A stretch of DNA of 57,350 bases from Kalaharituber pfeilii (GCA_015179045.1 WHUZ01000166.1:1-57350), one strand, 5' to 3'; positions 41,641 to 54,165 are shown, counted from the first letter of the stretch. Notes: generated by a model not told the origin, from the sequence alone. Numbers and translations are program-made.

Positions 41641-42215
41641 ATCACCACTCTCGATGAATCCGAGTTGGAAAACTAGAAAGGCAGATCTTAGCCAACGAAG
41701 TATCTGCCCCTCCTCCTTCTCCAGTTGGCCTCACTCCTCTTCCAATCCTCGAAGGACCTCCAGTAAAGAAATCAATCATTCGCAAAGCCGAGCTAAAATG
41801 GAAGGAAAATGGTATCTCAAAATCAGTAATGATTAGAGTATGTATCGACCTAGGAGCAGAAACGTCAATGCTCTCCAACAAAGTACCAATCCCATGCATC
41901 AAAAGAAAATTCCCCATCAAGTTCAGAGGAGCCAGAGGTGTGCTCTTACCAAACACTGGGACAGAGTATACCCCAAAGCTCCAAATGACCCTTATCGACG
42001 ATACCGGTAAAGTTCATAAAGAACTCATCGACTTCGACATAGGTGATGGAGGAAAGGACTATGATGCACTCTTGTCAATGACGTGGATGGCTAGTCACCA
42101 GCCATACATTGATTGGGACTTGGACTATGTTGAACTAAATCACGCCAAATGCTCGAAACACATCAAGGCTAGGCGCTTTGAACTTTGTGAAGTCGGAGGA
42201 ACTTTACACGACTGA
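41640..42215 (+). pseudogene. pol: Protease of B1
   Basis: The open stretch 41829-42215 begins MIRVCIDLGAETSMLSNKV. IDLGAETS corresponds to the aspartic protease core, with the Asp codon at 41847-41849 and Leu in place of Ser/Thr. A second landmark, ALLSMTWM (about 42067), corresponds to the ILGxxWL motif. Upstream the link to gag is broken. Confidence 0.75.
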
Positions 42216-43725
42216 AGAATGGCAAGCAGGGCAAGTGTTTTTTGGTGGATATATGCGTATCGTGGGACGAAAAACACCCCAAGTGCGCATCTACCAAACG
42301 GAAGCTGGCAAGCAGGTGACCTTTGACCTAGCAGCATGGAAGAAGAAATTCCCGAAGGTTTTCGACCCCGAGACCGCAGCAAAACTACCCCCGCACCGAT
42401 CATACGACCATCGCATACCTCTACAAGAAGGACAACAACCTCCATAGGGACCTATTTACCGATTAAGTGAGAAGGAATTGGAAATCCTTAAAGAATATAT
42501 CGAACAGATAGTTAAAAGAAGGAAAGATCCGACCCTCACAATCCCCGGCAGGTGCACCTATCCTGTTCGTCCCAAAAAAGAATGGCAAACTACGCATGTG
42601 TGTCGATTATAGAGGCCTTAACCGAATCACTATCAAGAACCGCTACCCCCTCCCACTAATGGCAGAACTCCGAGACCGACTCGCAAGGGCAAATACTTTA
42701 CCGCCCTTGACTTAAAGAATGGATACAACTTGGTACGAATTGCCAAAGGGATGAGTGGAAGACAGCCTTTAGGACTCGGTACGGCCACTACGAATACACA
42801 GTTATGCCATTCGGACTCTGCAATGCACCAGCAACCTTCCAGGAGTTCATGAATGAAATCTTCAAAGACATGATCGATCAGGGTTTACTGGCATACATCG
42901 ACGACCTACTAATATATGCCGAAACCCTAGAAGAACATAATACAATCCTGGAAGAGGTGTTGCGCAGGCTACAGGAAAATGGTTTGGCTATACAAGAGGA
43001 AAAATGCGAGTAGTGCGTGGAGGAAGTTGAATTTTTGGGTTATCACATCTCGGGAAAGGAATCTCAATATCCACTGATAAAATCCAGGCTATCCTTGATT
43101 GGAAGACCCTGGTACTAATGAACACTCCAACTTGAAGACAGATATACAATCCTTCCTAGGATTTGCTAACTTCTACCGACGCTTCATTAAGGACTATAGT
43201 AAGATATGCTTACCTCTAACTCGACTACTCAATAAAGAGGCAAAGCTAGTCTGGGGACCTCCGCAAGAGGAAGCTTTCCAACAACTTAAGGAAGCTTTCA
43301 CGACTGCTCCAATTCTAGCACACTATCACCCAGAACACGAAATCATTCTGGAAACGGATGCAAGCGACTTCGCACTTGGAGGGATCCTAAGTCAGAAGCA
43401 AGAAGACGGCAAACTACACCCAGTTTGCGTTCCATTCCTAGAAGTTCACCCAGCCGAAATTAACTATGACATCTTCGACAAGGAGATGCTGGCTGTGGTG
43501 GAATGTATGACAGATACCTGGAGAGAATACTGTGAAGGTGCTAAGCACAGATCAAAGTCTATACTGACCATGACAATGTCCAGATCTTTGACACCATTAA
43601 GAAGCTATCTCACCGCCAAGCACGATGGGCAGAAAAACTTGCCCATTCGACTATACGATCATCTACTGAAAAGGAAAAGTGAATGCCAAGGCAGATGCTT
43701 TATTCAGACATGGTGACTACGCCCT
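42178..43725 (+). pseudogene. pol: Reverse transcriptase and RNase H of B1
   Basis: FPKVFDPETAAKLPPHRSYD leads into [22 protein letters not shown] (about 42551-42610) and IKNRYPLPL follow in a second frame. MPFGLCNAPATFQEFMNEIF (42804), an intact YIDDLLIY (about 42894) and FLGYHIS come next. RNase H (43099-43530) shows [31 protein letters not shown] and IFDKEMLAVVE. The frame then shifts, as it does in B2. At least four frame changes break the enzyme. Confidence 0.85.
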
Positions 43726-43859
43726 TAAGAAGGGGAGGGGACAGGGAGATCAGCAAGAAACTAAGTTCTGGGAAGAAGGAATATGGCAGGAAGAGGAAGA
43801 AATTTTGACTACAAGAATAATAAAAGCTCTGAAAGTGGTAGCATTAACTGACGAATAGA

Positions 43860-45270
43860 GAAGCAAGCTAATCGAAGAAGGGAAAAAGGACAAATAGTAT
43901 ACTCAACTTAAGGAACGTATCCAGCAGAAGAATGAAAACGTCGATAAACGATTCAGTATCCATGATCAAGTAGTCCTACACAATAACTAGTTTGTGATAC
44001 CAACAGCCCTTAGACAGGAAATACTTCAAGCAAAATATAATCATCCCCTCACCAGCCACCTCGGAATCGAAAAAACTACAGAACTCATCAGCAGAGACTT
44101 CTATTGGCCTAATGCTCACAATGATATCATGGAATATATTGGTACATACTTGGAATGCCAAAGGCACAAGGCATGAAGACACAAGAAATATAGCCTTCTT
44201 CACTCTTATGAGATACCATACCAACTATGGTCCTCTATTAGTATGGACTTCATTACCGAACTCCCTCCTTCAGATGGCTTCACACAAATATAGGTAGTAG
44301 TGGATAGGTTCACTAAGATGTCTCACTTCATCCCTCTAGCAGAAGAATCCACAGAACAATTAGCAACTACCTTCCTTCGAGAAATATGGCGACTCTACGG
44401 CTTACCGAAGTCTATTATATCGGACCAAGACCCGAAGTTTACTTCGAACTTCTGGTAGGAACTCATGAAGAAACTTAAAGTCAACCTAAACATGAGTACT
44501 ACTGCATACTTGGAAACCGATGAACAAACCGAAAGAGTCAACCAAACCCTCAAAGGTTACCTCCACAACTACGTCACTTACCACTAGGACAATTGGAACC
44601 AACTCTTACTTCTCGCAGAGTTCGTATACAATAACGTACAACATAGCTCCACTAAGACCTCACCTTTCTTCACCAACTATGGCTTTCACCCTCTTGTTGA
44701 TACCATCAATGAGGAAGAGGCCCTCAATATACTCTCGAGAGAACTCACAGGAGAATGGGAATAGATTTACAAGGAACTGAACAAATCAATCGAATGAGTA
44801 GCTAAGTGGTATAACCGACATCATGCCCAACAGCCAAACTTCAAGGAAGGAGACAAAGTCATGCTTAATGCCAAAAATATTCCAACAAAAAGACCTTCTA
44901 AGAAACTCGATGCTAAGTTGATCGGACTCTTTACTATCGAAAAAGCAATAGGCAAATATTCTTTCAAGCTTAAGTTACTATACAACTTGAAGATGTACCC
45001 TGTCTTTCACGTTTCACTGCTCGAACCATTCAAAACATTCGCTCTCAACCCTCTACCCGACCAACCATCCCCACTAATGTAAGAAGGCGAGGAAAAATAC
45101 TTCATAGCCTCCATTACTGATGTACGATATAACGGTACTAAGAAGACACTAGAGTACCTTGTATAGTGGGAAAGTTATGGGCCCGAGGAGACAATATAGG
45201 AAAGCCTAGGCGAACTATTAATGGATGATGGATCACCGGTGGATGCACTTAAAGAATTCTGTAAATGATA
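43860..45270 (+). pseudogene. pol: Integrase, GPY/F and chromodomain of B1
   Basis: The zinc region (44040-44176) reads HPLTSHLGIEKTTELISRDF, with the first Cys of C-x2-C changed to Tyr (TYLEC). The core shows VVVDRFTKMSHFIPLAEES (about 44297), SIISDQDPKFTSNF (about 44410) and ETDEQTERVNQTLKGYL (about 44515). A GPY/F-like segment KLIGLFTIEKAIGKYSFKLK (about 44916) leads to FHVSLLEPFKT. The chromodomain (about 45090-45270) reads YFIASITDV, LEYLV, a stop, WESYGPEETI. About eight TAG or TGA stops are present. Confidence 0.85.
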
Positions 45271-45727
45271 CCCTGATGAAGAAAAACAAGCTGAATCAGG
45301 TCAACGAGGAAGAAAGAGAAAGAGAAGTTAGAAATGCAGTCAAGTTACCAACCTAGAGTGCAGATATGTCTGTCATAAAGGTACGGCATGGACCTAACCT
45401 ACGAACTTAAGTTCGTATAGTAATAATACTTATCCTAGATACAAGCTAAGGTGTCAAACGAAAAAGTATTCAAGGGGTCAAGACACTATGAATATAGTAG
45501 TATGTCTTATGATAAATAGATAAAGCTTTTACCAACTACCTTCAATGTCAAAGACTAAGTAGAGGCACAGCCTATAGTCAGGATATTACGGAATATTACC
45601 TTGAGTATGATCACAGCAATTAAGTTACTAAGGTCAAGGTAAGAGATCCACCAACGCTAAGCTGTATGGCTTATATTCTTTTAAGAAATTAAAGAGTAAT
45701 AGCTAACAGGCACTCAGGACATGTACT

Positions 45728-45743
45728 CTAAGAAGGGGAGTAC
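45728..45743 (+). other. Polypurine tract of B1
   Basis: CTAAGAAGGGGAGTAC immediately precedes the 3' LTR. It agrees with the TRIM1 tract at 14 of 16 positions. Confidence 0.8.
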
Positions 45744-46313
45744 TGTTACAGGCATAATCATTCTCATACTATAACACCATCTTGTTTAAGTGTCGTCAAA
45801 AAGTACTACCAACTATAAAGCCTACCAGTCGAAAGTTTAGCTAACCCAATACTAGTCAGGTCTGTGGTAGTAGAACTTCTTTGGTTAAGAAGTAAGTAAC
45901 TACTAAGATTAGCAATCTTGGTTACTAACTCTTCCGGCAGCTTCTGTTGTACTATTCGTTATACGATAACCTTTTCTTATTTTCTTATATCATTGATCTT
46001 TGCATAGGGATTGGAGTTATGATGGTATTTTTAGATAGAGGCTTGCATTAGAGGTTTCAAGTTCTCGTATTTGTTGTTCTAGAATTCATTGTAAGGGTTA
46101 GTCAAAAAGAAAGGCTGTCACTTGGCTTTTTTCAGATAAATAGAAGCCTGACCCACCGAAGTTAGAAGGGCAAGGATCCGGAACTCAACCCTAACAAATA
46201 TAAAGCTTTCTTACTACCTTAACTACTTTATTTTCCGTAACTTATATTTAATTATATTTCACGTTATACTTAGTTATTTAGTAAACAGCTTACCACTAAT
46301 GTACCCCGTAACA
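45744..46313 (+). repeat. 3' LTR of B1 with 68-bp deletion (570 bp)
   Basis: Matches the 5' LTR except for transitions and a deletion of about 68 bp between CTTTTTTCAG and ATAAATAGAAG (near 46135). The deletion removes the start of the TATA box. As reverse transcription makes both LTRs alike, it arose after insertion. Confidence 0.9.
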
Positions 46314-46783
46314 CTTTCCTTTCCTTTAGTGCTAGATGGTTCTACCTACTTCTTTATAATTGCTTATAGTAGAGGAACTGTGAGGCACGGCGACTGGAGG
46401 AGGAGATGCCGCTAAGGTGCAGGCCACAAGGTTTTTATCTTAAAATAGTGAGTCCCACAGCTTATCTTAGGCATTATGTATGATAGCATATAGGTAATAT
46501 AGTGCTGCAGTTGCAAGTATATTGTCAAAAGTTGCCTGTGAGGTCTTGCCTGTATTTTCTAAGCTTCCGAGATAATAGTATTAGTTTCATCCTCATCATT
46601 ACTTCTATGATAAGGGGATAGTAAGTGAGAGGTTATGAATAGGTCGATTATGAGTAGGATAGTAACATCTATGGAATTGTCTACTGATGCTACTGATGCT
46701 ATAGTTTATCTAAGTCTGATTCTTTATGTGGAGGAGAAATATAAGTAGGCAATATCTAATTCTTGCTGTATGGTATTCAGCTA
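46314..46783 (-). pseudogene. gag: Gag-region fragment of element D, left of C
   Basis: In reverse this continues the D sequence of 53309-53571 across the C insertion. The block near 46710-46783 matches 54862-54935 (AGTCTGATTCTTTATGT against AGTCTGGCTCTTTGTAT and onward). Its left edge is the B1 3' LTR. Stops occur in all frames; I identify it by repeat comparison and not from protein motifs. Confidence 0.6.
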
Positions 46784-46788
46784 TGATG

Positions 46789-47290
46789 TATTAGCATAGG
46801 CATCACTGGGTGCATAAGAGTGGCACTGAAGTGATTATAGTTCTATGCAGGCAGTGAAGTAGATAGCAAAAGGTTATGCAAGAGCATTAAGTGAGAGTTC
46901 AACTTAGAATACTACTAGTATCTTGATTTCTTCTAGCTATCTGTTTAGCCTATTTATATAGACTTCCTGGCCATCAACATAATATGACAATGACATGATG
47001 AATATAGATAAGACATGTAGATAAGGAAATGTAGTAGAAACATAGATTAGAAGTAGCAGTAGCAGCAACTAATGCATGTATGTATATAAGTATTAATTGT
47101 TAAGCAATGTATAGTGCGGTCGTATGACTTACTGCTTAATATACACTTCTTTAGCCACCCGCTGGTCCATAGGCCCAAAGTGAATCCCTATATTGTATAG
47201 TGGTGATTAATTACATCTTCAGCATATACCTTACAGTGATTTGGGTGGGGGTTCCAGGTATATCTTATAAGCCTTACCTTAGCTATAATA
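46789..47290 (-). repeat. 3' LTR of C (502 bp)
   Basis: Begins TATTAGCATAGGCATCACTG and ends CTTAGCTATAATA; followed by TCACCCCCCG, the reverse of a polypurine tract. Confidence 0.9.
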
Positions 47291-47649
47291 TCACCCCCCG
47301 TTTTAAAGCTTTTCTGCCCCGAAAAGCATCTAAACCGATTCAAAAACCTATTCGGTTAGGTCAGTATATCTTTATGAAGGCTAAGAGTATCGGCGTACCC
47401 CATGTACTAGGTACTATCATTATCAAAACTTATTGGTAGCTGATAGTAAAACTGGTATATCCTGCACGAATAGTAGTTTTAATAAGCCTTAGCCATTAAA
47501 CTACTTCTCAAGTAAAACTCTGTAGGCTCAACTGAAGCTTAAGAGTATGGAAGGTATAATAACTTATATAAGGTTGTAGCCTATGTAGCTAGACCTCAGT
47601 GCCAAATAATGCCCATTATTAGAATATTGGTTCATGTTACCTATAGACT

Positions 47650-50600
47650 AGTATCTTCAGAGTTTCATAGGTGCTTCTTATGGAATTCTATTATAGATTC
47701 CAATGAGTACTGTAGATTGCTAATAGGCTTCCAAGTATCATCCTCTTTATTGTACTCCTACTAATGGATTTGCTATTTAACCTAGCCTTAGACCTTATGA
47801 CTGTTAATAACATAGTCGATGTCATAGTAGAATTCTTCATCATTGTCGAGGTCTATGTTGTTACTATTTTCTCGGGTTTGAAATGGCTTAAGGAGGCTAA
47901 CATAGATGACTTTGTGTAGCTGCATGCCTTGAGGTAGTTCGAGTTTATATGCATGACAGCTTATGACTTTTTTTATCTTGTAGAGACTGATATATTTGTT
48001 GGTAAGTGCTTGGTCATTGCCTGACTTGACTTGTAGGTTCCATCGGTCAACCAGTACTTTATTTCCTACTTGGAATTGCCTTGACTTTTTGGTGAAGAGC
48101 TTCAACCTCTTATTATTTATTTTTTAGAAGGTGTCATATATTTGGTTATATACTGTAGTCATTTTGTCTAGCCAGTCCTCTGCTAGCAGTAAGGCGAAAG
48201 TATGCTCATCCAAGATATGTATTATTTTGAGGCTAAATCTGTATAGACTTTCAAAGAGTGTGTAGCTATGAGTTGATATTTTTGAGGTATTGTATGTATA
48301 CTCGGCTAGCGGTAGCCAAGTGACCCAATAGTTTTGCCTATTATAGTAGAAGATGTATAGATATTGCTTGAGAGTTTGTATTACTCATTCTGACAATCTG
48401 TCAGTTTGTGGGTGGTAGAATGTAGATAGCTGGAGTTTGATGTTAAGCTATTAGTTAATCTCCTTCTAATATGCGGAGGTGGATTGGAGTCCTTAATCTG
48501 ATATAATAGCATATGGTAGCCTATAATGTCACTAGATATTATTGATAAATACTACAGCGACATCTATAGACATTCAGATTGTTTTGGCTAGTATGTATTG
48601 TTGGACCTTGATAAAGTGGTCTATAATAATGAGGATTGTGTTATAGCCTTCCAAATCTAGTAGTTCTCCCACAAAATCTATAGCTACTTACTCAAAGAGC
48701 TTGATTCTAGTTGGCATTGGTATTAATTGGGTTCGATGAGCATACTAGTCAGCTTTTACCTTTTGGCATGCTATATAACTAGTGACATATATTTGTATAG
48801 CTTTTTTCCATCCATTCTAGTAGAAGTTCCTTAATATCATTTCTTAGGTATAGTGCACTTCCCAGTGGCCCATGACTTCTGAGTTATGGCACTATTTTAT
48901 GACTGCCAGTCTGTATTATTCTAGTACTACTAGGAGACTATTTTTTCTTTCCTAATTCTTGGTATTAATGCCTTCCAACTCTGGGTCCTCCTCAATGAGG
49001 TCACCATTAATGAGTAATTGCCTATCTTTTAGAAGTTGGATCTCTAGACCTGTGGGTTCATTACCAATTTGACGTAATATAGCATTGGCCTTCTCGTTAT
49101 TACTTCCTTTGCAGTAGATGATAGTAAAGTCCCACTCACATATCTTCATATACCAGTTGGCTTACCGGGAGTTGGGCTTCTGCTTAGTAGTAAAGTATTT
49201 GAGGTCATGGTGATCTATGTACACATCAACGTGTACTTCCTGTAGCCAGTTGTACCATTTCTTAAAGGAGTCAACAATTACCAACAGCTCTTTATCATAG
49301 ATAGGATAATTTTGTTCAGCTGTATTGAGAGCTTATGAGTAGAAGTTGACTAGGTGTAACATTCTGGTCCTGTTCTTCTTATTGTATTAGGAGAGAATGC
49401 CAGCAAGGGCTTGGTTAGATGCATTAGTTTCTCTGATTGTTTCTAAGGTTCTATCCCATAGGTGCAATACTGAGGCAGATATGAATGCTTGCTTGAGTTC
49501 ATTGAATAACTGCTGTTATACATTGTTTCATGAGAATAGTATATTGCCTATAAAAGATGTGAGTGGTTTGACTCTGGTGCTGTAGTTTTTGATGAAGTGG
49601 CGGTAATAATTGGTAAAGCCTAGCAACTTCTGGACTTCCTTTTTCTTAGTTGGTATTGGCCAGTCAGCAATAGTACTAAGCTTATAGCAGTTCATCTTGA
49701 TCTCCTTCCTATTAATAACATAGTTAAGAAAGATTGTTTCTTATATGTGAAATTCAGACTTGGCTAGGTTCACGGCTAGTACGTGGTCAAGCAGTAGTTG
49801 CAGGATCTGTTCCATGATTCTTTAGTATTCAGCTTTAGTCCTTCTGCTATAGATCAAGATATTATTCAAGTACCATACTACCCCATTAACATTCTTCAGA
49901 ATTTCATCTATTATTTCTTGAAAGCTTGCCGATGCGTTGATGAGCCCAAAGGACATAATAGTATATTCGAACAGGCCCTTCTTGGTCTTGAAGGTAGTCT
50001 TCTATTTGTCACCTAACTTGATTCGGATGAGGTAGTAGCTATTCTCAAGGTCTAATTTAGTGAAGTATTTACCACCATAAGTCTTCTCCAGAAAGTCTAG
50101 CATGAGTAGGAGGAGGTAATAGTTTGGTACTATAATCTTGTTGAGTCTCCTATAGTCTACACATAAATGGAATAAGGCATCTTTTTTTCAGATAAATAAT
50201 ATTAGTATGCCAGCAGCGGATCTTGAACATCTAATCTTATCAGTAGGTAGATACTCTTCTAGATACCTCTGCAGGGCTTCATCTTTCTCCCAAGTGGTCT
50301 TATATATTGTGCCATTAGGTACTTTAGTATTAGAGTTATTGAGTGGGATCTCATAGTCCCAGGATTGGTAGAATGGTAGTTTGGCTGCTTGCTCCTCAGA
50401 GAACACTTGAGTATAATATTCATAACATTCATATGCATCAATTATTAGTAATACATTGCCTTCCTCTAGGGGTTTCTTTTCCAATTTTAAAATAGAAATA
50501 GATAGTAGAACAATTTTATTACAAAGAATAATAAAATCAAGGGAATTATATACCAAATACTAGTTTTCATAATCAACAGAGAAACCTTTCCTTCCTAGTC

Positions 50601-50960
50601 AAGATAATTCTAAGAGAACTTCCCTGTTACTAATATCTAAGTACTCTGTATCAAAATCAAATATAGTACCAGAAATCATATTACCTGATTTACTTTGAAT
50701 ACCAGAAAATATAAATGCAGTATTCAAAACCTTTGTTCCTCCTTTCAGGAAGCTCCCGTCCCCCTAGCATATGTTTATGGAACTTGCCCAATCTTTTCAA
50801 CCCAATTTCCTTCCTAGAGATAAAATAACAATAGAAGCAGATATACCATAGTCGATAAGTGCTCAAATCTTGATACCAGATGGCTGGAAGAAAATATCTG
50901 TAGCAAGGAGAGGTGTATATTTCAGGGACCACTTAATAGTGCATTGAGAGTCCCCTATTT
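47650..50960 (-). pseudogene. pol: Pol of C: protease, RT, RNase H, integrase, chromodomain
   Basis: In reverse order of coordinates, a protease core ALIDYGISASIVILSLGRKL lies at about 50813-50875, with Cys changed to Tyr. The protease to RT link (EEQAAKLPFYQSWDYEIPLN) is at 50325-50400. RT follows with WYLNNILIY (about 49855) in place of YLDD. RNase H ends near 49000-49150. Integrase occupies about 48110-48950. RQFQVGNKVLVDRWNLQVKS and YKLELPQGMQLHKVIYVSLL (GPY/F, 47880-48080) lead to a chromodomain (47660-47840) reading EEFYYDIDYVINS, then stops, EEY-like and KEDDTWKPISNLQYSLESI. Two adjacent stops stand where A1 has Trp-Gln. Confidence 0.88.
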
Positions 50961-50979
50961 GTTTTCCGACTTATTGTGT

Positions 50980-52795
50980 ACTGAGTCTTCTTCAGAATTA
51001 AGTTCAATTATCCACAAGTGACTTCTATCTGTATGCTGCTGCTTGCGGAGTTTCTCGATTCACTTCTCTAGTGCTTTGATAGCCCCTTATTCTTTCTTGA
51101 TAGGGGCTTTATTGTCCTTCTTTTCTAGCTCTTCCTTATATGTCCAGCCTATAAAACACTTATAGGCCTTATAATTAGAGGCACTATATTTTGTATAGTG
51201 CCCCTTCTTAGACCATTGGTCCTTTACTCGAAAGGGAACAAAGTCATGGTTCTTAGAGTTTTCTACTGTATACTCCTTGGCCAATTGGGTGAGGTGACAG
51301 GAGGATGCTGGGGCAGTTGAGCTGAGTTGAAAACGCTTATTGGTAGCAGACTTTTGGAAGGAGGAGTAAGAGGTCTTGGAGGTGTAGGTAGCAATAGACA
51401 CAGCTTTTTCCTTCTATAAAGACTAGTTAGTTATAGCCTTTAAGTGCTCTGCCATATGGTTCGTAATTATGATATCGACATTCTTCATAATGAAGCCAAT
51501 TAGGACCTCATCTTCTAAACCTGCTGAGAAGTTCCATTCATCAATGTCAGTGAAGTAGGAGTAGATATCCTTCACTTGGTGAGTATTTTGGATCTTTTGA
51601 GCCTTCTTAGCTTTGTCTTATTTGTTCTAGTATTACCTCTTAAATTGCTTAACGTATTGCACTCAGGTCCATTCTGTATTATGATGGTGTCTCCACTATG
51701 TCTTTGCAGACTCTTCCAAGTAATGCAAAATTATCCTGTTCTTAGTTCTATTATTGTCAATATTACATACCTCAAAATACTACTCTATTAAGAAGAGAAA
51801 GTTTTATAGTTCTTTAGGCTTTCCAGCAAACAATTTTGGCTACTTTACCTTAGGTAGAGGTGAGTGAGACCTTGAGTAGGACTAGTGATAGCAGCAGCGG
51901 GACTCTGAGCAGCTATGTGAGAGTTTCCAACCTCAGTTATTTGGTGGTAGTGGAGGGTTCTGCTATTGCTTTAGAACTGTAGTGACCTGCTAGGTTAATG
52001 CATTCATCTGAGTAATTAATGTAGTTAGTTATATACCTATTTCCTGTAATATTGCTGCTCTGAGTATTTCTAATCCATCGTTCTAGGCTTGAACTTCTGC
52101 CCTGAATTGTTTATCTACTAGGTTAGCGAGGGTCTCAAAATTAATGTTTACTAGCTCCTTAAAGTCTGCGATATCTTATTGCTTAGTGTATAACTATTCA
52201 TTTTGGAGGTTGGCTGTATCAGTCATTGCTATTTCAGCATTGGATTTCACCTCTTCTGTTCTTTGTTTTAAGCTTCCCTTCACACAGCTTGCCTCTTCCA
52301 CAAATACTTTTATAAACTGGCTACTAGGCCCTGATGAGAAAGGGTATACTCATTGTTTTCTTTTAGATACCTTCAGTAGTGCTGTGGATTTGCCTTGTAG
52401 AAATACTTCTGATAGTAGAGAGCTCATATGTGGAGTGTATTGGGTTAGTTGTATGAATGTAGGAAGGCATGCTACCTATGGCAGTCCTGCAGGTAGGAAC
52501 TACTCTTATATAATGTATTGACTTAAGGGCAAATCTTATCCTTTGATCTAGCATAGAGCTGTATATGAAATTCACCATAGTTGGTTATCTCCAGACATTG
52601 CAACATCTTAGCTATCGTTAGTAAAGAGAGGCTGTGTGGTTTCCATAGATTCTAACTCCTTAGAGGTGTACTTGCTTTCTGACTCTTGAGGTGCATGCTA
52701 AGAGGAATTAGAGTATTAGGAGAGTCAGGAAAGCAATTGTTGAGGCTCTATTGCTTATTAGGTATAGGAAAGAAAAGAAAAAAGTAGTAACAGTG
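50980..52795 (-). pseudogene. gag: Gag of C
   Basis: The open piece 51087-51401 ends a Gag: FQLSSTAPASSCHLTQLAKE is followed by a relic of the zinc knuckle reading YTKYSASNYKAYKC. It has exactly the C-x2-C-x4-H-x4-C spacing with the first three ligands changed to Tyr. The capsid region (51430-51900) and a helical N-terminal part (51960-52400) are broken by many stops. The collinear layout with A1 gag supports the assignment. Confidence 0.72.
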
Positions 52796-52801
52796 GTGTA
52801 A

Positions 52802-53303
52802 TGTTAGTGTAGGTATCACTGGCCTCACAAGAGTGGTACTGAGGTGACTATGGTTCTGTGAAGGCAGTGAAGCAGATAGCAAAAGATTACGTAAGAGCAT
52901 TAAGTGAGAGTTCAACTTAGAATACTGCTAGTGTTTTGATTTCTTCTAACTATCTATTCAGGCTATTTATATAGACTTTCTGGTCATTAATATAATATAA
53001 CAATGATATAATGAATATAGACAAGATACATAGATAAGAAAACGTAGTAGAAACATGCATTAGAAGTAGCAGTAGCAGCAACTAATATATGTGCGCATAT
53101 TAGTATTAATTGTTAAGCAATTTGCAGTACTATTGTATGACTTACTGCTTGACATATACTTTATTAGTCACCCACTGGTCCATGGGCCTGAAGTGAATCC
53201 CCACATTGCCTAGTGGTAATTAGTCACATCTTCAGTATATACCTTACAGTGATTTGAGTAGAGATTCCGAGTATTTCCCATAAGCCTTACCTTAGCCGTA
53301 ATA
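52802..53303 (-). repeat. 5' LTR of C (502 bp)
   Basis: Begins TGTTAGTGTAGGTATCACTG and ends CTTAGCCGTAATA; TGATG follows. The bases beside it (CAGTGGTGTAA, 52791-52801) are the reverse of a TTACACCACTG primer-binding region, one transition from that of A1. Confidence 0.9.
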
Positions 53304-53308
53304 TGATG

Positions 53309-53571
53309 CTAGTTAACAGATATTATCTTTAATAACTATCCAGAGCCAGTGGCTTTCATCGACCTTTTGCTACAGAAATTCAACATCGGCATGCAGTTGT
53401 TCTTACTATAACTGACATACAGCAAGCTTGTCATAATAGAAGTTGATCTGCTCTTGGAATTCTTGTGTTCAAGTTAGTAGATTATAGTCATCAATGATTA
53501 TCAAGCATACCAGGAGTATGATTAGGAGTAGGATATGAAGTATAGGAACAAATAAAAGAGGAGCAGTATAA
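53309..53571 (-). pseudogene. 5' internal region of element D, right of C
   Basis: This segment matches 54950-55198 (CTACAGAAATTCAACATCGG, GTTGATCTGCTC and TATAGTCATCA blocks), i.e. the start of the D interior next to an LTR. It continues at 46783 on the other side of C. Confidence 0.65.
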
Positions 53572-54165
53572 TATTAGACCAGGTACTTCCACGTTGCTAA
53601 GTAGTAGTAGTCTAGTATAAATGGTATGGCTAAAGGTGAGCGATAAAGAAGAGCAGGCAAAAGATATATGATAGATATAGAGTTTGAGTAAAACTTTGGA
53701 TATTACTAGTGTCTTAAATCTTTATAACTAATGGTAGAAGCTGAGGCCTTATATATTGAGCACCCATCATACATGACTTGTCAATAATTAATAATATGAC
53801 TATAACATAATAACACTATCTCATAAAATAGATATCTAAATATAGAAATAGTAATATAATAGAAACATATAATAATATAGATCCTCTTTCCAAAACCAAT
53901 AAGTAAGTGAAGTGTTATCTATATTGCAACCGTGTATTATTAGTAAAGGTAGTGTAAGCAACATCAGTTGCTTCATAAGTACCGTGCATGTATAGGTGCA
54001 CTATATGTATAAGAACTAACACACATATCTGTGAGGTAACTACTGAACAACCAAAGTATACTATGGCTTACCTAGTATTGATCAGATACATCTTAGCAAG
54101 TCTTATAAGAGTATAGAGGTAGTACTTTCCTAATATTCGGTAGGCCTTTACCTTTAGCTATAATA
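53572..54165 (-). repeat. LTR of element D, copy 1
   Basis: About 594 bp starting TATTAGACCAGGTACTTCC (a decayed TG start) and ending CTTTAGCTATAATA. It matches 55199-55791 throughout, including GTATGGCTAAAGGTGAGCGA and AATAATATAGATCC blocks. Confidence 0.75.

Larger units (their letters stand above)
38882..46313 (+). mobile_element. Ty3/gypsy chromodomain element B1, full length, moderately decayed
   Basis: A 7.4-kb element with a 638-bp 5' LTR and a 570-bp 3' LTR, gag, protease, RT, RNase H, integrase, GPY/F and chromodomain in order. The flanks GTTTC (38877-38881) and CTTTC (46314-46318) agree at four of five bases, a possible target duplication. However, the left flank is B2 RNase H and the right flank is D gag, so they do not join into one host sequence. 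The coding regions contain a modest number of TAG and TGA stops plus a few frameshifts. Confidence 0.9.
46789..53303 (-). mobile_element. Ty3/gypsy element C, full length, strongly decayed, target duplication TGATG
   Basis: A 6.5-kb element with two 502-bp LTRs and a perfect duplication TGATG (46784-46788 and 53304-53308). It inserted into element D. Gag and pol are recognisable on the minus strand in the usual order, related to A1, but with dense stops. The left LTR end has decayed from TG to TA. It has kept its full length and layout, so decay was by substitution, mostly transitions, and not by deletion. Confidence 0.92.

Noticed and set aside
52144..52521. 125-codon plus-strand frame
   Set aside because: It is antisense to the Gag N-terminal region of element C and shows no recognisable domain.
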